This document shows positions 26,636 through 35,593 of a stretch of DNA of 64,000 nucleotides, piece by piece. The DNA is taken from the NCBI RefSeq assembly GCF_029892485.1, contig NZ_JARXVG010000014.1, positions 62,001 to 126,000 of the forward strand. The letters run 5' to 3'. The translations under genes and the position numbers were made by a program. The DNA comes from Variovorax boronicumulans. GTDB lineage: Bacteria; Pseudomonadota; Gammaproteobacteria; Burkholderiales; Burkholderiaceae_C. The notes under the pieces were generated by a model. It was not told where the DNA came from. It did no database searches and was given only the letters and a program-made list of their open reading frames with translations. How positions within the stretch are numbered: the stretch's first letter is position 1; every line of letters begins with the position of its first letter.

Positions 26636-27544
26636 ATGAATGAAAACTTCAGTCCTACCTTCAGCCCGACGATTCGCCAGCTGCGCGCGTTCCTTGCGGT
26701 GCACCAGTTGCGCAAGCTCAGCGCGGCCGCGCAAAGGCTGTTCGTCACACAGTCGGCAGTGAGCATGCTGCTGCGCCAGCTCGAGGAGGGGCTGGGCACG
26801 CGCCTCTTCGACCGCACCACGCGTTCGCTCAAGCCGACCGCGGCAGCCAACGAGATGCTGTCCACCGCCGAGCGCATCCTGCGCGACGTCGATTCGCTCT
26901 CGACGGGTTTCCGCGAACTGGCCACGCTCGAGCGGGGGCGCGTGTCCCTGGCCATCACGCCCACGCTGGCCGCCTTCCTCCTGCCCGCAGCGATCCGCAG
27001 CTTCAGCGAAGAGCATCCTAAAGTTCGCGTGATGGTCAACGACTGCGCGCCCGACCAGTTCATCTCGCGCATCCTCGGCGAGCACGTGGATTTCGGCATC
27101 GGCACCCCCGAGCGGCCCGGCGCCGAGGTCGAGGTGCAGCGGCTCATGCGCGACCACCTCGCGCTCGTGTGCAGGAACGATCATCCGCTGGCCAAGGCGC
27201 GCGTGGTCCGCTGGACCGACCTGGGCGGCCATCCTGTCATCACCGTGCGGCCCGGCTACGGCGTGCGCCCGCTGATCGATGGCACCGCGGCGGATGCCGG
27301 CGTGGCGCTGGACGTGGTGAACGAGGTGTCCTTTCTCTCCACGGCGCTCTGGATGACAGCCAGCGGCATGGGCGCATCGATCATGCCCTCGGCCTTCGCG
27401 CGCGATGCGAACGATCCGTCGCTGGTGGTCAAGGTGCTCAGCGCGCCGCGCATCTCCCGCGACATCTCGGTGGTCACCAAGCGCGGGCATTCGCTGTCGG
27501 TCGCGGCGCGCGCCTTCATCGATGCCATCAAGCGCAACATCTGA
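26636..27544 (+). CDS. LysR-type transcriptional regulator
   Basis: The 302-residue protein has the N-terminal winged helix-turn-helix (about residues 10-70, with TIRQLRAFLAVHQLRKLSAA and FVTQSAVSMLLRQLEEGLGT). The effector-binding domain follows (about 100-300), with ARVVRWTDLGGHPVITVRPG. It stands back-to-back with the Bug receptor and aromatic hydroxylase genes, the normal place for their regulator. The start at 26636 puts the first helix at the usual distance; the longer frame from 26525 would overlap the promoter region. Confidence 0.92.
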   Translation: MNENFSPTFSPTIRQLRAFLAVHQLRKLSAAAQRLFVTQSAVSMLLRQLEEGLGTRLFDRTTRSLKPTAAANEMLSTAERILRDVDSLSTGFRELATLERGRVSLAITPTLAAFLLPAAIRSFSEEHPKVRVMVNDCAPDQFISRILGEHVDFGIGTPERPGAEVEVQRLMRDHLALVCRNDHPLAKARVVRWTDLGGHPVITVRPGYGVRPLIDGTAADAGVALDVVNEVSFLSTALWMTASGMGASIMPSAFARDANDPSLVVKVLSAPRISRDISVVTKRGHSLSVAARAFIDAIKRNI

Positions 27545-27613
27545 GGCACCTGAACGCCATAGGCCGGACGTATGCTTGACGGTTCATCCACCCAAAGAAA
27601 ACACTACGCCACC

Positions 27614-28321
27614 ATGAAGACCTTCGTCCGCTTCGCCACGCTGGGCCTGTGCCTCGCCTTCAGCTTCATGCTCGCGGCCTGCGGCAACAAGGAGGCCGAG
27701 CAGCGCACCGCCTTCATCGAGTTCCTGCAGACCCGCCTGCTCGACAAGCCGGGCCTGCGCGTGCCCACGCCGACCGAGGAGCAGAAGACATCGTTCGGCG
27801 ACTACGCGAAGCACTACGCAGTGATCACCGATTTCAACGAAGGCATGAACAAGTCGGTGAGCCAGCCGATGGGCGAGGTCATGGCCAAGGGCGCGCTGCG
27901 CTCCATCGGCGACCTGGCCACGCGCCGCGACGACCTCAAGGCCGCCAAGGAAGGCCTCGCGGGCCTTCGCACCGCGCTCGACCAGCAACTGGCCAAGGCC
28001 GATGCCGCGCACGCGCAACTCAAGCAGCCCGATGACCTCAAGCAGGTCTACGACAAGGCCTACGAGAAGACCGTCTCGACGCCGGCCGCCACCTTCAAGG
28101 AAGTGTTCCCCGCGCTCGACGCCACCTTCGACGGCGCGCTGGCCGTGGGCGATTTCCTGCAGCAGAACAAGTCGAAGATCCAGATCTCCGGTTCGTCGGT
28201 GACGGTGACCGATCCGGCCTTGCAGGCGGAACTCAACAAGATGCTGCAGGGCCTGAACGGCCAGTCGGCTGCGATCAATGCGGCGCAGCGCAAGATGCAG
28301 GCCGTGGTGCGCGGAAGCTGA
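27614..28321 (+). CDS. DUF3053 lipoprotein (YiaF-like)
   Basis: The 235-residue lipoprotein has a signal peptide ending in the lipobox LAAC (about residues 17-20). The mature part matches DUF3053, known from E. coli YiaF. Shared phrases include RTAFIEFLQTRLL at the start, and ADAAHAQLKQPDDLKQVYDK with TVSTPAATFKE further on. It should be anchored in a membrane facing the periplasm. Its function is unknown. The stop TGA at 28319-28321 directly adjoins the thiL stop on the other strand (TGATCA), so the two genes end without a base between them. Confidence 0.87.
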   Translation: MKTFVRFATLGLCLAFSFMLAACGNKEAEQRTAFIEFLQTRLLDKPGLRVPTPTEEQKTSFGDYAKHYAVITDFNEGMNKSVSQPMGEVMAKGALRSIGDLATRRDDLKAAKEGLAGLRTALDQQLAKADAAHAQLKQPDDLKQVYDKAYEKTVSTPAATFKEVFPALDATFDGALAVGDFLQQNKSKIQISGSSVTVTDPALQAELNKMLQGLNGQSAAINAAQRKMQAVVRGS

Positions 28322-29281
28322 TCAGACGAAGTGGTCGAACGAGCCGAAGCGCTGCGACACCGGCGCGCCGCTCGCGTCCACGATGCGCAGGCCCGCTTCG
28401 GCATCGATGCGGCCGATGCGCGTCACGCGCGTGGTGCTGTCCTTGCCGGCTTGCTCGACGGCTGCACGTGCCGAGGGCGGTGCAGTGAACACCAGTTCGT
28501 AGTCGTCGCCGCCTGACAGCGCGCAGGTGCGCAGCATTTCGGCGCCGAGGCTCGCGGTGCCTGCGGCCATCACCGTGCGGACGGTCGAATTCACGTCAAG
28601 CGTTGCGCCCACATTGCTCGATCCGAGGATGTGGCCGAGGTCGCCTACCAGACCGTCGCTCACGTCCACCGCCGCCGACGCGATGCCGCGCAGCGCCTGC
28701 CCCAGGGCGACGCGCGGCGATGGTTGCTCCATGCGCGCGCGGGCCTGAGCGAACACCTCGGCGGGCAACGTGATCGTGCCGCGAAAGACCTCGAGCGCGA
28801 GCCGCGCATCGCCGAGCGTGCCGCTTACCCAGATGTCGTCGCCGGCCCGCGCGCCCGATCGCAACAGCGCCGCGCCGGCCGGCACTTCGCCGAAGACCGT
28901 GATGCAGATGTTGAGCGGGCCGCGCGTGGTGTCGCCGCCCACGAGTTCGCAGCCGTGTTCGTCCGCGAGCGCGAAGAGGCCTCGCGAGAAGCCTTCGAGC
29001 CAGTGCTCGTCCACGCCCGGCAATGCGAGCGCGAGCGTGAAGGCCAGTGGCTTGGCGCCGCAGGCCGCGAGGTCGCTGAGGTTCACCGCCAGCGCCTTGT
29101 GGCCGAGGCGTGCCGGCTCAACGGTCGAGAGGAAGTGCCGGCCCTCGACCAGCATGTCGGAGGACACGGCGAGCTGCATGCCCGGCGCGGGCGCGAGCAG
29201 CGCGCAGTCGTCGCCCACGCCGAGCGGCGAGCGCTTGGCGGGGCGTTTGAAATAGCGTGTGATCAGGTCGAATTCACCCAT
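28322..29281 (-). CDS. thiL: Thiamine-monophosphate kinase
   Basis: The 319-residue enzyme phosphorylates thiamine monophosphate to the active diphosphate. Family marks: start MGEFDLITRYF, GVGDDCALLAPAPGMQLAVS, SDMLVEGRHFLSTVEPARLG with the metal-binding Asp, KALAVNLSDLAACGAKPLAF, GGDTTRGPLNICITVFGEVP, and AAVDVSDGLVGDLGHILGSS. The last part is also normal, with SGGDDYELVFTAPP. ATG 29281 gives the standard N-terminus. A dispersed repeat fills the space upstream, so its promoter may lie in or near that repeat. Confidence 0.96.
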   Translation of the reverse strand: MGEFDLITRYFKRPAKRSPLGVGDDCALLAPAPGMQLAVSSDMLVEGRHFLSTVEPARLGHKALAVNLSDLAACGAKPLAFTLALALPGVDEHWLEGFSRGLFALADEHGCELVGGDTTRGPLNICITVFGEVPAGAALLRSGARAGDDIWVSGTLGDARLALEVFRGTITLPAEVFAQARARMEQPSPRVALGQALRGIASAAVDVSDGLVGDLGHILGSSNVGATLDVNSTVRTVMAAGTASLGAEMLRTCALSGGDDYELVFTAPPSARAAVEQAGKDSTTRVTRIGRIDAEAGLRIVDASGAPVSQRFGSFDHFV

Positions 29282-29318
29282 GGGGTGCGAGCATAAGCGG
29301 TGCGTCGATGCGGCATTT

Positions 29319-29419
29319 CTCCCTCCCCTTCCGGGGGAGGGCTGGGGTGGGGGCAAGCGGCGCACCCATCGAGCGCTCTGCCCGCCCCCATCCCAGCCTT
29401 CCCCCAGAGGGGGAAGGAG
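29319..29419. repeat. Dispersed inverted-repeat element, copy 1
   Basis: A 36-base left arm (29319-29354, CTCCCTCCCCTTCCGGGGGA then GGGCTGGGGTGGGGGC) is matched by an imperfect inverted right arm (29384-29419). About 30 unrelated bases lie between the arms. The same element occurs at 39253-39363 with a different middle. It has no coding potential of its own. It lies between the GCS2 ligase stop and the thiL start, both on the minus strand, so transcripts would carry it as a large stem-loop. Confidence 0.8.
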
Positions 29420-29428
29420 CAAGAAGCG

Positions 29429-30637
29429 TCAGGCCGCCCCGCGGAACCTGAGCGCCGCCTGCCGCACCACCTCCGCCAGCAACCGCTCCTTCCCCTGCTT
29501 CTCCCGCAACCATCGCGCATCGTTGCGGTTGGCCTCCACGCTGGTGCGCAGTTCACCCAGCGCCTGCGTGGCGTTGAGCGCCTCGCTGTGCCATTCGAGC
29601 TGCGTCATCGTCATGAGGATGTGGTCGCGCAGCGGCATGTGCTGGCCGCTGGCCGGGTCGACATACACCGCGTCGAGCCCGAAGCGGCAGGCCTGGAAGC
29701 GGTTGTAGGTGTAGACGAGGTAGTCGTCTTCGCAAGGCTCGAAGGGCTGTTCCTGCAGGAACCAGGCGGCCAGCGACTGCACATAGCCCGCGAGCGCGGC
29801 GGCGCGTTCCACGGTGAGGGGCGTGTCGAACACGCGGATCTCGATGGTGCCGAACTCGGGCTTGGGGCGGATGTCCCAATAGAAGTCTTTCATGCTGCGC
29901 ACGACGCCGGTGCGCGTCATGCGCTCGAAGTAGGCCTCGAATTCCTTCCAGCTCGTCGTGAACGGCGCGCGGCCCGAGAGCGGAAACGCGAACACCGAGT
30001 TCAGGCGTGCCGAATCGAACTGCGTGTCCTGCCCCTGCACGAACGGCGAGGAGGCCGACAGCGCGATGAAGTGCGGGATGTAGCGCGACATGCGGTGCAG
30101 CATCAGCAGCGCCGCATCGGCATCGGGGCAGCCGATGTGCACATGCTGGCCGAAGATGGTGAACTGCTTGCTCAGGTAGCCGTACAGCTCCGACAGCTCG
30201 CGAAAGCGCGGCTTGTCATAGATGCGCCGCTCGTGCCATTGCTGGAACGCATGCGTGCCGCCGCCGACCACCGCGATGTTGAGCTTGTCGGCGTTCCTGA
30301 TCAGCGCCTCGCGGATCGGCGAAAGCTGCTTGATCACGTCGGCTGCCGAGTGGCAGATGTCGGTGGAGATTTCGATCATGCTCGAGGTCATCTCGGGCAC
30401 CACGCTGCCGGGGAGCGGCGTCTGCGCCATCAGGCGCAGCATGTCCTCGGCGTAGGGCGCGAGGTCGTAGTCGTGCGTGTTGACGAGCTGCAGCTCGAGT
30501 TCCACGCCCAGCGAGAGCGCTTCGGACTTGTTGAACGGCTCGAGCTTGACGGCGCGGCTGTCGGGGTCGGCCGCGAGCGGTGCCGAGCGCACGTCGTCGC
30601 TGTCGGGATCGATGCCGGTGGGGAGAGCGGTACTCAT
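29429..30637 (-). CDS. GCS2-type glutamate-cysteine ligase (YbdK family)
   Basis: The 402-residue protein belongs to the carboxylate-amine ligase family GCS2. It shows SLGVELELQLVNTHDYDLAP, MIEISTDICHSAADVIKQLS, GQHVHIGCPDADAALLMLHR, and WDIRPKPEFGTIEIRVFDTP, which form the ATP/metal site. YbdK-type members have weak gamma-glutamylcysteine ligase activity, so a role in thiol synthesis is plausible but not certain. It is the third gene of a minus-strand operon: its start overlaps the antiporter stop by four bases. Confidence 0.88.
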   Translation of the reverse strand: MSTALPTGIDPDSDDVRSAPLAADPDSRAVKLEPFNKSEALSLGVELELQLVNTHDYDLAPYAEDMLRLMAQTPLPGSVVPEMTSSMIEISTDICHSAADVIKQLSPIREALIRNADKLNIAVVGGGTHAFQQWHERRIYDKPRFRELSELYGYLSKQFTIFGQHVHIGCPDADAALLMLHRMSRYIPHFIALSASSPFVQGQDTQFDSARLNSVFAFPLSGRAPFTTSWKEFEAYFERMTRTGVVRSMKDFYWDIRPKPEFGTIEIRVFDTPLTVERAAALAGYVQSLAAWFLQEQPFEPCEDDYLVYTYNRFQACRFGLDAVYVDPASGQHMPLRDHILMTMTQLEWHSEALNATQALGELRTSVEANRNDARWLREKQGKERLLAEVVRQAALRFRGAA

Positions 30638-31905
30638 CGCTGCGTGTCCTCGGTGGTACTGAAGGCCTGGGGCGCCCAGGGCACCGAACTCTCGCCGACC
30701 GCATGGATGGCCACGGTGGCGAGCACGGCGCCCACCAACTCCATCAGCAGGATCGACGGCAGGGCCACCTGCGTGATCATGGTGCCCAGCAGCGGCGACG
30801 CGGTGGCGAAATTCGATGCGATCAGAAGGGCGATCGACGACAGCGGCGACATCGCGCAGCCGACCCAGAAAGCCTGCTTCCAGCTCGCGCCGCTGCCGGG
30901 GTTGGCAATGGCCACGCCGGAAATCTTGGCGACCATGCGCACCCCGATCACGGCCAGTACCACGCTGGCCACCGGCAGCGTCCAGTCGGCCTGCGCCGCC
31001 ACGATGGAGACCAGCACGAACATCAGCATGGTGAGCAGCGAGGCGGCGGTGCCCAGTTGCCGTTGCCACGCCCAGGGCTTGGGGTTGAGCGTCTTGAGCA
31101 GCACGCCGCCGATCAGCGCCGCGAGCGGCGCCGAGCCGCCGATGTGCGCGGTGAGCGCCGCGCCGGCCGCGATGATCGCCAGCAGCAGGATCGAGGTGTT
31201 CTCGCTGGTCGGGCTCATCACGCGCAGCGCGGTGCGCAGCGCCAGCGCCATGATCCCGCCGACCACGAACGAGAGGCCCAGCACCACCGCCACCGGGTAG
31301 AGCTTCTGCAGCAGGGTGTGCGGCGCGCGCTCGATGAGCCCGGCCTGCGCGTAGCCGAGCGCGAGCGCATAGAAGGTGTTGAGCGTGGCCAGCGTCATCG
31401 CACGCTCGGTGACGGGGCCCGCCGCGCGGGTGTCGATGATCACGCGGCTGAGCACCGCGGGCGAGGCGACGATGGCCATCAGCGCGATCGGGTTGGCCAC
31501 CGGCTCGGGCAGGCCCAGCAGCGTCAGCACCCAGTACACGCCGAAGTAGGTCAGCGTGGCTTCGAGCAGGCTCTGCACCAGCACCATCGGGTTGTGGCGG
31601 AACCAGCGCAGCGGCAGCCGGCCGCCGGCCTCGAACAGCACCACGGCCACGCCCAGCTCGAGCAGGAACAGGCTGATGCCGCGCAGCGGCCAGATCGCGC
31701 CCTCGAAGCCGGCAAAACCGACGACGGTGCCGACCAGCGAGTAGCCGACGACCTTGGGCAGGCCCAGGTAGCGTTGCACCAGGTGGCCGGAGGCCGCGGC
31801 GGCCGCCAGAAGCAGCGACCACAGCACGGTGGGCAGGCCGGCCGAGGGGCGCACCCATTCGGACCAGAAACCCAGCAGATCGTTGATGAAGCTCGTCAAA
31901 TTCAT
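30634..31905 (-). CDS. CPA2-type cation/proton antiporter, membrane domain only
   Basis: The 423-residue protein has about twelve hydrophobic segments and the cation:proton antiporter-2 pattern, with GYSLVGTVVGFAGFEGAIWP, ELGVAVVLFEAGGRLPLRWF and ALTAHIGGSAPLAALIGGVL. The C-terminal nucleotide-binding RCK domain found in KefB/KefC is missing. It should exchange potassium or sodium for protons at the inner membrane. It overlaps both neighbours by four bases, so it is firmly linked to the GCS2 ligase and the SpecificRecomb protein. Confidence 0.88.
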   Translation of the reverse strand: MNLTSFINDLLGFWSEWVRPSAGLPTVLWSLLLAAAAASGHLVQRYLGLPKVVGYSLVGTVVGFAGFEGAIWPLRGISLFLLELGVAVVLFEAGGRLPLRWFRHNPMVLVQSLLEATLTYFGVYWVLTLLGLPEPVANPIALMAIVASPAVLSRVIIDTRAAGPVTERAMTLATLNTFYALALGYAQAGLIERAPHTLLQKLYPVAVVLGLSFVVGGIMALALRTALRVMSPTSENTSILLLAIIAAGAALTAHIGGSAPLAALIGGVLLKTLNPKPWAWQRQLGTAASLLTMLMFVLVSIVAAQADWTLPVASVVLAVIGVRMVAKISGVAIANPGSGASWKQAFWVGCAMSPLSSIALLIASNFATASPLLGTMITQVALPSILLMELVGAVLATVAIHAVGESSVPWAPQAFSTTEDTQR

Positions 31906-33884
31906 GCAGGTAGAAAAAAGCTCACAGGCCGGCTGCGCCAGCGCGCCCAGATCGCGCTGCGGATGCGTGCGCGGTCACCGAGGCTCACGCTGTGCGCACG
32001 CAGCGCGAGGCGGAATGCGAAATAGAAACTCACGCTCACATTGAGCGCGCCGATCACCGGGATCGCCGCCACCGCCCACCAGAGGGCGGGCTGCTGGAGC
32101 ACCGACAGGCCCGTGGACGCCGCGGCTGCGGCGATCTGCCCGGCCGAGAGTGTCACGTGGCGCACATCCAGCCCGAGCCCGAAGAAACCCGCGAACGCGG
32201 GCAGCAGCCCGAGCATGAGTCCCAGCGAGATGTTGGAGGCGAAGCCTGAGATGTGTGTGCGCATGAAGGTGGCCCAGCGGCGAGCCCGGGCGGCACCCAG
32301 AAAGGCGCCGATGCGTGGGTTGTAACGCATGGCGGAGTCCAGGCGATGCAGGACAAAGGCGTTTTCTGTCCATCCGGCGACGATGCTGGCCGAAAACAGC
32401 AGGATGCCGGTGAATGCCGCGAAAAGCGCGGTCGGCCCGGCCAGCGAGAGCGAATTCAGCGTGGCCGCGGCATGCGCCGCATCGAGCAGCGGCCGCCCGA
32501 GCGCGTACTGCACCAGGAGCGCGAGGGCGACCATCGTCGGCGCCACCACCAGCACATTGCCCAGCACCGCCGCCACCTGCGAGCGCACGAGGTTGGCCAC
32601 CTCGTCGACGAAATCGTCCACCGCGCCGTCGGACTTGATGTCGCGCAGCCGCGCCGCCAGCGCCGGCGCTGTCATGGCGGGCTGCTTGGTGGCGAGCGTG
32701 AGGTGCAGCAGCTGGATCGCGACGAAGCTCGCCGCATACATCAGGCCCGAAGCGAGGCCGGTCCAGAAGGCCGACAGCGCCAGGGCATAGATGCCGAACT
32801 TGAGCAGCACCGTCAGCGCGGTGAGCGCGCCGCCGCCCGCGGCCTTCTTCACCATCTGCAGGTAGCTTGCGCGGTCGCGGGTGATGTAGTGCTCGCCGGT
32901 CTCGGCGCTGCGCTCGGTCACCTTGGCCGCGAGCATCGACGAGTTGGAGGCCACCAGCGCGCGGATGCTGTTGCGCTCGCCGCCCGCGAGCACCAGCTTG
33001 CCGATGAGCCGCGCCACGCTGGGGGCGGGCACGGGCGACATCAGGCAGTCGAGCAGTTCGCGGATGCGCAGCACGCGCTCGCGCAGCTGGCGCAGCCGGA
33101 ACACCAAGCCGACGGAGATGCCGTTGTCTTCCAGGTGCGTGTAGACCGACGAGGCGCTGGCGCGGCAGGCGTCGAGCCGGTCGCGGAAGGCCATGAAGGC
33201 AGCCTGCAGGGCTTCTTCGCTTTCCGCGCCCGCGGGCTGCTCGAACATCTGCTCGCGCAGTTCGTCCAGGTCGGCCATCAGCGCGTGGAAGGGGCGCGTC
33301 TCGTGGTGTTCCAGGTTCATGCGCAGGCGCAGCTCGGGCGAGAAGCCGGCCGCGACCACCTGGCTGCTGCAGTAGGTGATGGCGTCCATCACCGTGTGGC
33401 GCCAGCGCGGCGCACCGTCGGGATCGACCGTGGCGTCGCCCAGCAGCGATCCGATGCGCGCGAGCTGGGTCTCGTCGAGCAGCGCGATCCAGCCCGCGTC
33501 GAACACGCCGGGCAGCACCATGCGGAACAGGTCCGACGCATCGGTGGTCTCGGGCGTACCGGGCAGGATCTTGCGGCGCAGCCGTTCGCTGAGCTCGCTC
33601 ACGAACGCGGTGCGCGGCGCGAAGCCGTAGTCGGCCAGCAGCGTGGTCAGGTCGACCGATTGCGTGAACACGCGCCACCAGGCGCGCAGCCGCTCGCGCA
33701 GCTCGGGCCGCGCCTCGACGGCGTCCAGCAGCAACGACACACGGCCCATGGCCGCCTGCGGCGAGGCGCGATCACCCCGCAGCCAGTCGAAGCAATTGAT
33801 GAGCCAGATGTGGCGCTGCGCCACATCGGCCGTGGGGTCGAGGCCGGCAAGCAGCCCCTGCAAGTCGCGCGATGCGGCAGCCAT
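31902..33884 (-). CDS. SpecificRecomb-family membrane protein (Gcr-like)
   Basis: The 660-residue protein belongs to the family usually labelled site-specific recombinase, after gonococcal Gcr. The sequence shows none of the Tyr or Ser recombinase active-site patterns. The first about 330 residues are soluble and helical. The second half holds several membrane segments (ALTVLLKFGIYALALSAFWT, NVLVVAPTMVALALLVQYAL, SLGLMLGLLPAFAGFFGLGL, ALWWAVAAIPVIGALNVSVS). I would call it an inner-membrane protein of unknown function. It is the first gene of the antiporter/ligase operon and ends by a four-base overlap with the antiporter start. Confidence 0.82.
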   Translation of the reverse strand: MAAASRDLQGLLAGLDPTADVAQRHIWLINCFDWLRGDRASPQAAMGRVSLLLDAVEARPELRERLRAWWRVFTQSVDLTTLLADYGFAPRTAFVSELSERLRRKILPGTPETTDASDLFRMVLPGVFDAGWIALLDETQLARIGSLLGDATVDPDGAPRWRHTVMDAITYCSSQVVAAGFSPELRLRMNLEHHETRPFHALMADLDELREQMFEQPAGAESEEALQAAFMAFRDRLDACRASASSVYTHLEDNGISVGLVFRLRQLRERVLRIRELLDCLMSPVPAPSVARLIGKLVLAGGERNSIRALVASNSSMLAAKVTERSAETGEHYITRDRASYLQMVKKAAGGGALTALTVLLKFGIYALALSAFWTGLASGLMYAASFVAIQLLHLTLATKQPAMTAPALAARLRDIKSDGAVDDFVDEVANLVRSQVAAVLGNVLVVAPTMVALALLVQYALGRPLLDAAHAAATLNSLSLAGPTALFAAFTGILLFSASIVAGWTENAFVLHRLDSAMRYNPRIGAFLGAARARRWATFMRTHISGFASNISLGLMLGLLPAFAGFFGLGLDVRHVTLSAGQIAAAAASTGLSVLQQPALWWAVAAIPVIGALNVSVSFYFAFRLALRAHSVSLGDRARIRSAIWARWRSRPVSFFLPA

Positions 33885-34015
33885 GAGATTTGTAAGGGAT
33901 CAGTGCGGGGAACACCGCGGAACCGGCTTGGCCGGGCCGCCGGTGTTGCCCCCGGCGATGGGGAAGGAGAAGCGACACAAAGCGCGCGAAGAGTGCGCGA
34001 AGCCTGGGGGAGTGC

Positions 34016-34411
34016 CTAGTGAAGCACGCGAGAAACGGGCGCACCGCCGATGTCGGCTTCGAGCACGAACATGGGCACCGGCACATCGAAGCGCTCGCCT
34101 TCCTCGGTCACCACGAAGAAGCTGCCATGCATCGTGCCGCTCGCGGCCTGCAGCCGGCAGCCGCTGGTGTAGCGGAACGATTCGCCGGGCGCCAGCAGCG
34201 GCTGCTGGCCGATCACGCCGAGGCCCTTGACCTCCTGCGGATGGCCCGAGGCGTCGTTGATGAGCCAGTGGCGCGCGATCAGCTGCGCACCCACCGTCCC
34301 TACGTTGGTGATGGTGATCGTGTAGGAAAAGGTGTAGACGTTGTCCTTCGGGGAGGACTGGTCCACCAGGTAGCGGGGCTCGACCTGGACGCTGAAGGGG
34401 CTGTGTGACAT
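34016..34411 (-). CDS. apaG: ApaG protein
   Basis: The 131-residue protein is a complete ApaG: FSVQVEPRYLVDQSSPKDNV, YTITITNVGTVGAQLIARHW, GVIGQQPLLAPGESFRYTSG and TMHGSFFVVTEEGERFDVPV, an immunoglobulin-like beta fold. Mutants in enterobacteria show altered cobalt sensitivity and magnesium efflux, but the molecular function is not settled. It is divergent from rpe with a gap of 71 bases, an arrangement often seen in Burkholderiales. Confidence 0.96.
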   Translation of the reverse strand: MSHSPFSVQVEPRYLVDQSSPKDNVYTFSYTITITNVGTVGAQLIARHWLINDASGHPQEVKGLGVIGQQPLLAPGESFRYTSGCRLQAASGTMHGSFFVVTEEGERFDVPVPMFVLEADIGGAPVSRVLH

Positions 34412-34482
34412 GGGGCGGATGGTAACGGAGCCCTTTCCTCGGGATTTCCTCGGACATGGCCCGGCTGCGAGAATCGGGGGCT

Positions 34483-35175
34483 ATGAGCACCCCGTTCCGC
34501 ATCGCCCCCTCCATCCTCTCGGCCGACTTCGCACACCTCGGACAGGAACTCACCGACGTGATCGCCGCCGGCGCCGACTGGATCCACTTCGACGTGATGG
34601 ACAACCATTACGTGCCGAACCTGAGCTTCGGCCCGATGATCTGCCAGGCGCTCAAGCCCTACGCCAGGACGGCCGACGGCACGCCGGTGCCGATCGACGT
34701 GCACCTGATGATCCAGCCGGTCGACGCCCTGGCGGCCTCTTTCGCGCAAGCGGGCGCCGACTACATCAGCTTCCACCCCGACGCTTCGCCCCATGTGCAT
34801 CGCAGCATCCAGGCCATCAAGGCCGCGGGCTGCAAGGCGGGGCTGGTGTTCAACCCGGGGCTGGGCCTGGAGGCGCTCGACTGGGCCATCGACGACATCG
34901 ACCTGATCCTCATCATGAGCGTGAACCCCGGCTTCGGCGGCCAGAGCTTCATCGATTCGGCCCTGCGCAAGATCGAACTCGCGCGCAAGCGCATCGAGCA
35001 GAGCGGGCGCGACATCCGCCTCGAAGTGGACGGCGGCATCAAGGCCGACAACATCGCGCGCGTGGCCTCGGCCGGTGCCGACACCTTCGTGGCCGGCAGC
35101 GCAATCTTCAACACCAAGGACTACGGCGCGGTGATCGCCGACATGCGCAAGCAGCTGGCCGGCGTCAGCGCTTGA
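34483..35175 (+). CDS. rpe: Ribulose-phosphate 3-epimerase
   Basis: The 230-residue enzyme interconverts ribulose-5-phosphate and xylulose-5-phosphate in the pentose phosphate and Calvin pathways. The barrel shows RIAPSILSADFAHLGQEL, DWIHFDVMDNHYVPNLSFGP with the metal-binding His and Asp, VPIDVHLMIQPVD, LILIMSVNPGFGGQSFI, and IRLEVDGGIKADNIARV with the second catalytic Asp. ATG 34483 begins the standard N-terminus; 34456 would add nine poor residues. The usual downstream gph gene is absent; a small disordered-protein gene follows on the other strand instead. Confidence 0.97.
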   Translation: MSTPFRIAPSILSADFAHLGQELTDVIAAGADWIHFDVMDNHYVPNLSFGPMICQALKPYARTADGTPVPIDVHLMIQPVDALAASFAQAGADYISFHPDASPHVHRSIQAIKAAGCKAGLVFNPGLGLEALDWAIDDIDLILIMSVNPGFGGQSFIDSALRKIELARKRIEQSGRDIRLEVDGGIKADNIARVASAGADTFVAGSAIFNTKDYGAVIADMRKQLAGVSA

Positions 35176-35437
35176 CCTTCTCGTTGTAGACGCGGTCCGT
35201 CACCGGCCCGCGGTCGGTGTCGACCACGCCGCGCTCCACATCCTCGTGCGCCTGGCGTCCCACCTCGGGCGGATTCCCGTCCTGGGTTTCCTGGCTGTCC
35301 GAGGACTGGTCATGTTCATGCGGCAGGCGCGGCGCCGATTCGCCGCCCTGTTCGACCTTGGTCTTGCCGCCGCCCGCATCCTTCGACGGGTCCTTCGGGT
35401 CGGTGGGCGGGGTCTTGCTGGTCTTGGCTTGGGTCAT
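35165..35437 (-). CDS. Small hydrophilic protein, probably disordered
   Basis: The 90-residue protein is made almost only of polar residues (Lys, Asp, Glu, Pro, Gly, Ser, Gln) with no hydrophobic core. It begins MTQAKTSKTPPTDPKDPSKD and ends RVYNEKVKR. Composition and frame support a real gene: the plus-strand frames here read as Arg/Pro-rich noise. I do not recognise a family. Its 3' end overlaps that of rpe by 11 bases. A stress-related or desiccation role is often suggested for such proteins but is not shown here. Confidence 0.65.
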   Translation of the reverse strand: MTQAKTSKTPPTDPKDPSKDAGGGKTKVEQGGESAPRLPHEHDQSSDSQETQDGNPPEVGRQAHEDVERGVVDTDRGPVTDRVYNEKVKR

Positions 35438-35593
35438 GCGATGGCTCCTTCATGGCGTTGCATGGCAGCCTGCCCCGGCGGGACCGCACCAGCGGTAGGA
35501 CAGGCAAGGCAGCCCCTGTAGGCGACAACTCGGCGCTATGAAACCCATAGCGGCCCATGGCGAATCTTTGCCCACGGAAGCCCCTCCGCAATA

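Noticed and set aside
31902..33884. Site-specific recombinase activity
   Set aside because: The family name suggests it, but the sequence has membrane helices and lacks Tyr or Ser recombinase catalytic patterns, so I did not annotate a recombination function or a mobile element.
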